DNA from: Thermothelomyces thermophilus ATCC 42464
Taxonomy: Eukaryota > Ascomycota > Sordariomycetes > Sordariales > Chaetomiaceae
Length of the DNA: 64,000 nucleotides
NCBI RefSeq assembly: GCF_000226095.1
Contig: NC_016473.1
Location: 4,650,001 to 4,714,000 of the forward strand
Direction: 5' to 3'
Position 1 is the first letter of the stretch, and the number at the start of each line of letters is the position of its first letter. A program made the translations under genes and the position numbers. This document shows positions 46,071-55,749 of the stretch, piece after piece. Below the pieces are notes generated by a model. The model was given only the letters and a program-made list of their open reading frames with translations. It was not told the DNA's origin and searched no databases.

Positions 46071-47565
46071 CTAACTCGAGCCCGCGCCGTCCTCCCGCAC
46101 CTTCTTGGCCGCCGCCGCCTCCTCCTCGAACTTCGCCTCTCCCTCGGCCTTCCTCTTCTTACGCACCAGCCCGGTCAGGTCCGTCGCCTTCTGCTTGACT
46201 TCCTCCGACACCTCGGTCTTGGGGGCCGAGGGGATCCCCAGGGCGGCGTTGAGGTCCACGGGTGGCTTGCGCAGGTCCAGCAGGCGCTGCTCCATATCGG
46301 CCAACACCTCCTTGACGTCGGCGATCTGGCGACGGGTGGCCTCATTGTCCTCCGGGTTGTGCAGGGTGGCGAGCTCGACCTCCTTGTTCTGCAGCTTGAG
46401 CTTGGTGCTGTTGATGGCGGCTTCGAGAGCCGAGGCGGCTTCGTCGCGAAGGGCTTGGTCGACATGGTCGCCTCCGCCGCCGGCGGATTCCTTGCCGTCG
46501 TCGTCGTCCGAGGACTTGGTGACGGAGGCGAACTCAAGGGCGAGGGAGAGCTTGAAGTGGGCTTCGGCTACAATTTCGGACTCGAAGGGGTAGAGTTCTT
46601 CTTTGTACTTGAGGGAGGCGCGAGAATCGGTGATAGCGTTGGAATACCTTTATTTAGTCCGGTTAAGAGGGCATGTCAGTTCTGCAAGCTCGGGAAGCAC
46701 CAGGTAGCGTGGTGGTCCTTCACGACCCTGCGGTGACATACCTCTCGTTCTCGAGCGAGATTTCGGCGAGGAGATCGTGCGTGTCGGCCAGGCGCTCCTT
46801 GATGTGTCTGACCACGGCGGAGTCGCCGCTGCCTTCGGCCACCTCTTTGCCTTTGCCCTGTCGCGCCTCGTCTTCTGCTTGCGCAGCCTCGAGTCGCTTG
46901 TTGAAGAGGACGCGCGCGAGGTCGAGAACCTCAAAGGCCACAGCCAAGTCGTCCTCCTCCTCCTCTTCTTCTTCTTCACCTGCGCCTTCCTCGTTCTCCT
47001 CTTCTTCTTCAGAATCGGTGAAGTTCTCGTCTCCCTCGAACTGGAACAGACCCTTCTTCTCGGGCTTTGAGCCTTCGGTTCCCTGCTTTACCGCCGCCTT
47101 CGCTGCCGCCTCTCCAGCCGTCTCATTCAACTTGTGCTCTGCTTCGGCAATCGCAGTGGCCGACGAGCCGGCAACCTCGGTGGCACCGTTCTGCTTCTCT
47201 GCCGTTGCGGGAGCGCTTTCGTTCTTCGAGGTGGTTGCCTTGGCAGGCTTCGGCTTGGCCTGTTTCTTGGCCTCGGGGGCCTTACCACCAAGGACATCGC
47301 TCTTGCTCTGGCCGACCTTGAACAATGCGCGGCCGTAGAGGAACAGGATCTCGGCGTTTTCGGGGTTCATCTCGCCGTTCATCTCAGCCTGCATCTCTGC
47401 GGCCTGCGCGTACACCTCGGCAGCCTCCTCATACTGCTTTTGCACGTAGAGGGCGGTCCCCTTGGCCGAGAGATCGGCAAGAGAAACGTTTAGGCTCTTG
47501 GTCGTCTCTTCTGGGTCGAGCACGAGCGGCGTCGAGGTGCCGGTGCCGGGAGTTGGCGTTGCCAT
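46071..47565 (-). CDS. NASP/Sim3/Hif1-like histone chaperone (SHNi-TPR)
   Basis: Nuclear histone H3 chaperone of the NASP family, handing H3-H4 or CENP-A to assembly factors. Minus-strand exons 47565-46742 and 46647-46071 give 466 residues with a clean phase-2 join (LENERYSNAITDSRASLKYK). Seen: a first TPR-like repeat (about 33-66, SAKGTALYVQKQYEEAAEVYAQ), a second starting NPENAEILFLYGRALFKVGQ, a long Ala/Lys/Glu linker, an acidic stretch (about 180-210) interrupting a TPR as is typical for the family, then DLAVAFEVLDLARVLFNKRL, a TPR in LYPFESEIVAEAHFKLSLALEF, a coiled-coil helix, and a basic C-terminus (VRKKRKAEGEA) that could be a nuclear localisation signal. It is divergent from the decarboxylase gene. 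Confidence 0.92.
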
Positions 47566-48611
47566 CTTGCTAATGACTTAGAATGTTAATCGTGTATTTG
47601 GTTCCGGGCTCGAGCCCTTAATCTCTGCTTTTCCAATACCGCAATTGATAAAGTATATGACGAGGGTTAAGGTGGAATGGAGTTGGCCCTAATTTGTGGG
47701 GTGAAGGCTGCCGTGCCTGCAAGTGACCGAGTACGCATTTATTCTGCACATGCGCCGAGTTCCTGACACGCGCGCGAGCTCAGAGCTGTTGGAGACGCGT
47801 TTCATTGGTTCCTGCACTGGACAAGTGACGACAGGGTCCAGGTGCTGCTTTCCCGCTTGCGCTCTGACATCTTTAGAGTAGAGAAATCACCTTTCGGCTA
47901 GGAAAGAGGCTCAAATGCCAGAATCGCCAATGCTATTTACCATGACAAACTGCGCCTTGTGACAATCAGTTGCTCATCACTCAATGCATCCCAAGACTCG
48001 ACTAGATGATCTCTCAATGCAGCATACACTAGGGGTTAGGGTTATGACGTAGTTGGATCTGAATGGCCCTTACGGGGAACACTCCTTTGTAAACGAAAGG
48101 ATGAGAGGGGCAAGCACCCCACGTCACTCGCTCGTAACTAGTGCAAAGGCTTGGGATGGCTCTTGTCCACGGCAACTTGGTCAGGCCAGACAGCAAACAA
48201 TGAAAAGCTGAACCTTCAAATACATCGGGGGCGGAAATTGTTGTTGGGTTCTGCTTCTTGTAGATTCCCACATCACTAATCACTGGGGACGTGCTCTTGT
48301 TCGGATTAGTAGTCAAATCGCAGAGCTGCAATAGTTCAAGCAGATCAAGAAGCAAGAGCATCCATCCAAGTACTCGTAAGCATCTCGGAGTCATCGCCTT
48401 CTTGGCGAGTGGGTTTCCTGTCATTCTCAATCCATTTTGCAATCGCCGTTCGATTACAAAGACCGAAATGGGAGCGTGACTTGAAGTACTTAAAACTCGC
48501 TCAGCAAGGAAGTGCCTGAAATTGCAGTCTCGTGTGGTTTTCTGAGCTTGGGCTTTTTTTTTCTTTCCCTTTATTTTCTTGTGTCGGAGTAGCTCTGGGG
48601 GTCATTCTGCC
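47566..48611. promoter_or_regulatory. Divergent intergenic region between NASP-like and decarboxylase genes
   Basis: 1046 bp with no gene seen. It must hold both promoters. A telobox-like GGGGTTAGGGTTA lies at about 48032-48044. Confidence 0.6.
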
Positions 48612-50268
48612 ATGTCACAGTCCACCAGTAACAAGAACGACTCTCACTCCGGGCCTAGCCAGTTGAGCTCGATTGAGTCTTTAGTCGCAACTCGTAACGA
48701 TGGGAAAAAACACCTTCTCCTAGCGTATGCTCCAACTCACGGATACTGTCGATGCTTCGTTTCGAAAAGCTCTCCTGACATCCGAATCCAGGGCATCGGG
48801 CTCCGTGGCCACTATCAAGCGCGAGTTTCTGACAAATACCTCGTTGCAAGGAAGGACCGGCATCCTAACCTACCTGCCAAAACAGTTCCCGTCATTATCA
48901 ATGCCCTGGCCAAGTACGAGGGCGTTCTCTCGATCCGCATCGTCCTGACCGAATCAGCCACGCACTTCCTTGCCGGCCAGAACTCCGAACAACCCACCGT
49001 CGCCTCGCTGCTGGAGCTGCCCAATGTCGAAGCGGTCTATCGAGATCATGACGAGTGGGGTCCTCAGTCGTGGCGGCGGGGCGCCAGTATCTTGCATATC
49101 GAGTCTGTCGCCTGCTCCTCTCTTAGTTGGGTCTTTTTCGAGTTGGGGATGAGAGGCTGACCGACGTGACGCCCGGGCTAAGATTGCGCAGATGTACGTG
49201 GTGAACCCCGAACGGGAGGATGGAACACCGCTTGATTGCTGACGATGGCATGTAATGAACAGGGGCCGATCTGCTCGTGGTGGCACGTATGTCGTCTCAA
49301 GAACTTCCTTGCTGAGAAACAGACAGCTAGCTAACCGTCAACAGCACTCAGTGCGAACACGTTGGCTAAGGTCCGCATTCCACCACACACACTACGCTCG
49401 GCGAAGTGATGACGGTCGACAAACCTCGTCGCGGTGCTAACAAACTCCCGTCCTACAGGTGGTCAACGGCATGTCCGACAATCTGCTCACCTCCGTCATC
49501 CGCGCGTGGGACACCGACAGCAGCATCGACATGAAAAAGAAGCTCATCCTCGTCGCTCCAGCCATGAACTCGGTATGTTTCACCCCTGGCCCCCCCTTCT
49601 CGTAACGAACACAACGCCCTTACCAGACCTACGCCAGGCTATGTGGAGACACCCCATAACTGCGAAGCAGATCCGCGTGCTCAAAGAAGACTGGGGCGTC
49701 AAGGAGGAACCGGAATCCGGCGTTGGTGACTCGCTCTCTAATATTGGGTGGTTCAAGGTTATCACGGTGAGCATCCCCTTCTAACGTGTCGTCTTTCTGC
49801 AGAGACGCCTGGCTAACACTCCGAAAAACAGCCAATCAGCAAGTACGTCCGCTGCCGCCGCGGTGTTTACGTAGTCCAAAGGACCCCTCCTGACTGGCTA
49901 ACCTTGGTGCTTCCTACAGAACACTTGCATGCGGCGACACTGGAGGTACGCCTTGCCCTTCGAACCTCTCCGCCGGCCCCCTTCCCCAAACCCCAAACTC
50001 CTCCCCCTTGTGTGGGAACACCTCCACGTCGATTTGCTAACTAACCCATTTCGCCCCAGACGGTCAGTAAACAAAACTTCATCATGTCACAGGCCGCTCG
50101 CAGATGACAGATGCCCACCTTTCCCGATCCGTCGACCGTCCAAATCAATCTTTCTACCACACGGCGGCGGGTGACAAAAGGACTCATTAAGCTAACCCTC
50201 TCTACGCAGGCGCCATGGCATCGGTCGAGACCATTTGCGAGGAGATCGAGCAGAGTCTGGGGCTTTGA
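48612..50268 (+). CDS. Phosphopantothenoylcysteine decarboxylase (HAL3/Cab3-type flavoprotein), 12 exons
   Basis: FMN enzyme of coenzyme A synthesis that decarboxylates 4'-phosphopantothenoylcysteine. Proposed exons: 48612-48724, 48792-48820, 48886-49102, 49173... corrected by signals to 49183-49193, then 49263-49286, 49345-49370, 49459-49572, 49638-49766, 49830-49840, 49920-49945, 50060-50062 and 50210-50268. They sum to 762 nt (253 residues), every junction in frame. Seen after joining: GKKHLLLAASGSVATIKLP, the DEWGP block, active-site His in ILHIELRRWADLLVVAP (H118), SANTLAKVVNGMSDNLL, the PAMNSAMW motif (from 174), and LACGDTGDGAMA with the flap Cys C229. The protein is the length of a simple single-domain decarboxylase, without the long acidic tails of yeast Sis2/Vhs3. 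Exon 2's intron (48821-48885) begins GC rather than GT. The enzyme call is firm; the smallest exons rest on frame, splice signals and family motifs. Confidence 0.9.
49183..49193 (+). other. 11-nt microexon (exon 4) of the decarboxylase gene
   Basis: Follows CTAAG and precedes the strong donor GTACGT. With its neighbours it encodes E-L-R-R and the first base of W in HIELRRWADLL, a highly conserved stretch of the family, so skipping it would break frame and motif. Confidence 0.8.
49830..49840 (+). other. 11-nt microexon (exon 9) of the decarboxylase gene
   Basis: Lies between AAAAACAG and the donor GTACGT and encodes P-I-S plus two bases of K, giving VITPISKTLACGD. The flanking introns are 49767-49829 and 49841-49919. 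Confidence 0.78.
50060..50062 (+). other. Candidate 3-nt microexon (exon 11) of the decarboxylase gene
   Basis: The three bases ACG sit between a full acceptor (CTAACTAAC branch point, then CGCCCCAG) and a donor GTCAGT. They add one residue, turning GDTGGAMA into GDTGDGAMA, which restores the family pattern CGDxGxGAM. The next intron has its own CTAAC branch point and CGCAG acceptor. Confidence 0.65.
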
Positions 50269-50870
50269 CACTCGGACAGGTCGCATTTGGAGAGGGTTTC
50301 AATGCACATGAGGCTGGGCGCATAGGACTAAGGAGCAGTGGTGTCACATTATTATTGGTTCCAGAGCAAAAGAACTTAATCGATCCCCTCCTTTTTCGTT
50401 CCTTCTCAAAAGCCTCTTTTCCTCGAGCAATCTACGCCGCGGCGGGAGAAGAATTCCTACGAAAAATGTTCACATCTTTTTTGGTTGTGTCAGCTGAGGA
50501 GGCAAGGCTTTAAACTATGCAATGACTGCCCTGCGCTGGCAAGAATAGGCGATAAATTTCCACAGTACAGGATGGGAGACTTAAGCCGCCCATGGGATTC
50601 CAGGCCCTCGTTCTATACCATGATTGAAACCGAATATGCGCTCATGCGATGTATGTAACCCCCTCCAAGAAGCGAAGAATGAGAGAGTGAGACGGGACGA
50701 GAAAAGGGGGAAAAAACGCTCCCACGCGCCATCAAATGCAATTGTATCAGACACACCTCCCATCCATGCTCCCAAGACGAACAGATCTGCCGGGTAGAGA
50801 GAAGGAGAGGGAAAGAGAAGAAACCGACTTCCAACTAAATTAAACGAACCCACACAGCAAGTTAGGGAAC
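50269..50870. other. Convergent intergenic region
   Basis: 602 bp between the stop codons of the decarboxylase and PNUTS-like genes. No gene or notable repeat seen; presumably both 3' UTRs. Confidence 0.6.
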
Positions 50871-53800
50871 TCAGTCATGGCGGAATGTACGCTTGTCGCC
50901 CTTCGCACACTGCCCCTTAGCCCAGAACGCGCATGCCTTGGTGCCAATCAGGCTGCGGTTGATACCACGAAGGTGCTCAGGAATGTTCTCGTTCTTTCCA
51001 TTGCCACGGCCACCTTTGCTGCCACGGTGATAGTCACCACGGTCTCCGCGGCCGCCGTAGCCGTTGTTGCTGTTGTTGCCATTATTATTACTGTTGTTGT
51101 TACTGTCCCGGTCCCGCTGACGGTCACGGTTTTGTTCGGCGCTGCTGCCACCGTACATCTGCCCATAGGCTTCGCGCTCTTGGCTGGACTGATGGCCACC
51201 ATAGCCTTGGCCGTAGCCCTGCGCGGCTTGGCCAAAGTACTGCTGATAGGCATTCTGCACGTCCTGCGGTTGGTTCTGCCCGCTAGTTGCCAGCTTCACC
51301 ACTTCGAGAAGGTACTGGGTGCTCTGCGGGTCAGCCGGCGGTACGGCCGCGGCTTGGCCTTGGTTGCCGGCCGCGAGGGCCATGAGGACTGCTTGGATCT
51401 GGCTATTCTGGTCGGCCGTCGGTTGGGCTTGGGCTTGGGCTGCTGGCTGCTGAATGCCGAGAGCTGCAAGTATGCTCGCGAACTGATTGTTCGGGTCACC
51501 GGGCTGCGGCTGCTGGGCGCCCGATGCAGCTTGAGCATGCGAATAAGGGTTCGCGACAGCATGAGCGTACGAGTTTTGTTGTTGGCCATACCAAGCCTGT
51601 TGCTGCTGCTGCTGCTGGGCAGCATAATACTGTGCCCACGCGGCCGAGTAGTCGGGTGCCGCAGCCTGTGCTCCCTGAGAAGAGGTGGCAACCGGCTGAG
51701 GGGCCTCCTGGTGAGCAGGCATTCCGGCCCCGCTTGCCTTGAGAGAATCAACAACTTTCTGAAGATATTCAAGCACCTCCCGAAGCTTGGGGTGGTTGTC
51801 CAACTCCCGCTCTGTCATCTTGCGGGGCAATGTACGATTGTGCGGGTCGGGGTCTTGCCAGTGCCTGGCGCGATCCGATGAGATGAGCTCGTGGGTCTTT
51901 TGATCTCGCGAGGCAGCCGCGGTACTTTCGTACCAAGTCCGAGGATCATGGACAGCAGGTTGGGCAGTGGGCTGCTGCAGACCGCCAACGAACTGACGAG
52001 GAGCTTGCCCGTTGTAAGAGCCGGCGATCGAGTGGATGGAATTGAGGGTGTTGGTGAAGTCGGCATAGTCCGGGCGGGCTTTTGCCTCCAGGCGGTTCTG
52101 AGCAGCTCGAGAGGCATGGTAAGGGCCCCACTGCTTGCATTCCACGGCGCGCTGCATCATCTCATCATACTCGGGCGCGGAGGGAGGCAGGTGCATATCG
52201 TGGACACTGCTGCTCCCGGAAAGTGACGGTTCGTAAGGTGGCGATCTCGGGCTAGGCGGAATATCGGCGCGGTTGTGGTAGATGACCATCAACTCCTTGG
52301 ACTCGCGCTCCATGGTGAGTCTCTGCTCCTCCGTCTCAAAGACCATAAGTCCGCCGCGGGTGACGTAGGTCTTCTCCCTCCTCTCTTGAGGAATGTTGGC
52401 GTCAAAGTTGACGGCCGTCGGCTCCTCCCACTCACGGTCGTTGATCTCCAATGCCTTGATACCGTGGCCACTATGAAGACGCTTCATCATCTCGCTTTCC
52501 TCGCTGTTCTTGTCCCTGCCGCCGATCCTGACGCTGCGCGCCATGTTGCTCTCGGCGATCTCGTCAGGATGGCGCGTAAACTCGCGAATCTCGACGAGCG
52601 CGTCGCCACTCTTGAATGCGACTCGAAGATTCCGGCGCCTCTCTTTACGAAGGCGTCGCTCACACTCCTCGGGTGTCTCGTTGGGGTCCGGTGTATTTGT
52701 CTTCCTGGTCAGAGGCGTCTTGATCGTCTTCTCCTCTTCATTGATCTCCTTCATCAGCGAAGAGAAGATAGACTTGGATGCGGGCGCCTCTTTGGTCTCT
52801 TCCGCAGTCTTGGTTTTGATCGCTTTCGCAGCACTGGCCGCAGCCGGAGCAGCTTGTGCCTTTGCAGGCTGGGGTTTGGGCGTCGACTCTGGCTTGGTCG
52901 CACTTTTCTGGGCCTCGGCCTTGTTGGGCTCAGGCTTGGGGGCAGGTTTGGCTGCTGGGCGGGCCTTTCCGGGAAGCAAAAGTCCTGATCGAGGCTTCGG
53001 CTGAGCAGCTGCGGACCCTGGAGTCGCAGCCGCGGTGGGTTTTGTGGTGGTCGATTTGCCGGTGGAGGCTGCTGGCGGCTTCGCAGCCGAGGAGGGCGCC
53101 TTCACCCCGCCTGCTGAAGAGTTATCGGTCGCGGGTTTCTTGGATGAGCGCACGTCGGCCGTGGCGGGATCGTCCTCACGAGATCGCTTGGTTCCAGTAG
53201 CACTCGAAGGCGCCTTTGATGAAGAAGTTGCTTTTGAAGCGGCCTTGTCCATCTCGTTGGTGGATGCCATCGTTTTTGATGGTGCAGATGCGGCAGACGG
53301 TTTCCGCGAGTCTGCGGCGGAGGGGGTAGATTTTGCAGAAGAAGAGTTGGTCGTCTTTTTTGGGTCGCTCCCGGTGGTTGTCTGTTTCGAGGGCGCCCGG
53401 CCCTGCGCAGAGACTGCTTTCTTCCCACGAGCACCTGACTCTCCGCTCGGCGAATCACTAGCGCTGGCGCTCTCCTCCTTGTCATTCCGTTTGGCATTGT
53501 CGTATAACTGGTTGATCAGCATCTTCGCCTCTTCGTCCCCTTCTTTCACTAACTTCTTCCTCAACCTATCCATCTGCAGCATCTCCAGCTGTTCCAACGT
53601 CACCTCGGTGAAGCGAGTGTTCAGGCGAAGGATGGCTTTGGCCAGAGACGTATTTGCTTCGCCGGCGTTGATCAGCTTCACCAGGATGTTATTCAAGACG
53701 GCGATCATCTTGTTGTTGCCGCTCAGCTTGGCGAATAGGTTTTCGGGCTCGACCCGAAGCCCCTCTTCGATCGCACGCTCCAGCTGCTCTTTTGCCGCAA

Positions 53801-55749
53801 GCGCCTTGGCCTCTGCTTCGCCGTCCTTGGGCTTCTCCGCTGCTGTCGACAGAGCAGCCTTGAGGCTAGTAGCCTTAGCCTGCAGAAACGCGGCAAAGTC
53901 GGAACAAACATCGCCCGTCACCTTCTGGTTCCGAAGATGGGCGGGATGAAGGCGCAGATATTCGACCGCCTTGATCCCCGAGTAAAGGGGCTCAGCTGGG
54001 GGGTCCAGTCGCTTGGGCTGAGGGGCGACTGGTGTCAGTGTACGTTGGACGATAGAGGCCACGTCAGAATTCCAGCTTACCTCTGCACCTAGGCGATCTT
54101 TAAGTCCTTTCTTGAACCAATCTACGGGAATCTCTGGAAAAGGCCGTCAGCAACCACAGCAACCACACATAAATACTTTCAAGGTGGCATCACCCACCGC
54201 TATTTCCTCGGTTCATCTCAATGTCGAGACGAATATCAGCACGTTGGCGATCCAGGTCATTTTCTGCCTTCTGGTATGCGTCGGCATGGTTCCCAAGACT
54301 CTCAGCTGGAGTCCATGCCCGCCAGTGCTTGGAGAACAACGGATCCTTGCCGCCCTTTGTCGACAGAGTCACATATCGCTTTGTTGGGGTTCCTTTCTGG
54401 AGCTTCACAGGCGCAGGACCAACCACAAGATTCGGAACACCCAACCATCTAGCACCCGAGCGACCTTTAGCTTCCGAGAGGAGGCTGTCGTCTTGGTGGT
54501 TGATGGTGCATATGGGTTCTGAAACGGGCGGTGACTGGACCTGGGCCTGCTGGGAAGAGAAGCCGACAGCCGCTGGGACAGCCACCTTAGCTTTCTTCGC
54601 AACCGCCGCGGTGAGCTGGGGTTCCGTTGTGGCGCCGCGCTTGAGACCTGCAGTCTGGCTGTTCTCTGAGGGCTGGAATTGTTGGGCTGCCAGTGGTTGA
54701 TTCGAGGGTTGCTGAGGGAATACATGTTGTCCACCGCCTGCCTGGATGGTTGGGTGGAAAGCAGGCCGCTGGGCCGGTTGCTGCACGGAATATTGATTGG
54801 AGTTCTGTATTGGCCGCTGGGCTGGCTGTGAAAGCGGTTGCTGGACTGACTGTGGAAGTGGCTCCTGGGTTGATTGTTGAACGGGTGGCTGGGCTGGTTG
54901 CTGTGTTGGCTGTTGTCGAGGGATTGTCTGCTGGTACATCTGTTGCGGGAGCTGCTGGGACGCCGCCTTCTGTGCTGGTGATTGCACAGCAACCGGTTGT
55001 TGCAATTGCGCGTTCGGCGCTGCCGCAAAATGTGGGTGGACCTGTCGAGAATTCACGGGAGCTTGCTGTCGCACCTCCGTCTGATACGCTGGTACTGCTG
55101 GAAGCGCAGTGCCATGACTGGAAAAGAATGGGGAAGGGGAGCCATTGGAGACGGGAGGAGAAAGGCTGGATGGCTGAGAAACAGAAAGAGGGTTGTCGAA
55201 TTGGTGGCCAGACCCGTATCCCGCTGAGACTTGTTGTGGTTGCCACTGCGGATGATTTTGACCTCGATGATAGCCATTCGGTGCAGAGCCGGAAGGCTCA
55301 GCTACTCCATGACTGAAGCCTTGATGGAGATCTACCTGCTGATTGGCGTTGCCATGGAGTTGAGCAGGGAAATCGCTGCCTTGCGGAATGTCAAGGGCAA
55401 ACCGGCTGTCAATTGCCTGGTTTCCATCGGCTGAGTGTCGCTGCTCGCCGCCGAAATATCCCTGCTCCAGCGAGGGCTCCTGAGAGAAGGGCGCGGCATT
55501 GGTCTGTGGATGGTCCGTCCAGGGAGTACTTTGGCCATACAACTCGAACTGACGATACAAGCCACCTTGGTTGCCATCTCCGGGGAAAGGAGGGTTGATA
55601 GCAGCGCCGCCGCCGAGAAAGTCCGGACTGGGGTAACTGCTCTCGGTCCCAGCTCCCTGATCAAATGTGCCAAACGGTTGCTCCCACGCTTCGCCGGAAA
55701 AGCTGCTCGGGCCCCAGCCGGCGATGCCTTGGCCATGGCTTTGTTCCAT
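50871..55749 (-). CDS. PNUTS/Ppn1-like protein phosphatase 1 regulator with CCCH finger
   Basis: Large nuclear scaffold resembling animal PNUTS (PPP1R10) and fission-yeast Ppn1, which tether PP1 to the cleavage and polyadenylation machinery. Minus-strand exons 55749-54198 and 54133-50871 give 1604 residues. Residues 1-400 are Gln/Pro/Ser-rich. Residues 420-560 are ordered (GARWLGVPNLVVGPAP, FSKHWRAWTPAESLG). At about 640-735 lies an all-helical region like the TFIIS N-terminal/LEDGF domain (NKMIAVLNNILVKLINAG). A long Lys/Ser/Ala linker leads to RRRNLRVAFKSGDALVEIRE with a PP1-docking RVAF (1021-1024), then a Gln/Ala-rich region and RGG-type repeats. The last 20 residues hold a finger with PNUTS spacing, C1585-x7-C1593-x5-R1599-x3-H1603, where Arg replaces the third Cys. 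The coding frame is open straight through 54133-50871, so no further intron is needed. Confidence 0.82.

Noticed and set aside
49946-50209. A single 264-nt intron before the last decarboxylase exon
   Set aside because: It keeps frame but leaves the conserved CGDxGxGAM motif one residue short and ignores complete internal splice signals; kept only as the alternative to the 3-nt exon.
54029-54080. Possible second intron in the PNUTS-like gene (GTAAGC donor, CTGAC branch point, CCAG acceptor)
   Set aside because: Removing it would shift the frame of the whole downstream protein, whereas the unspliced sequence is open and in frame.
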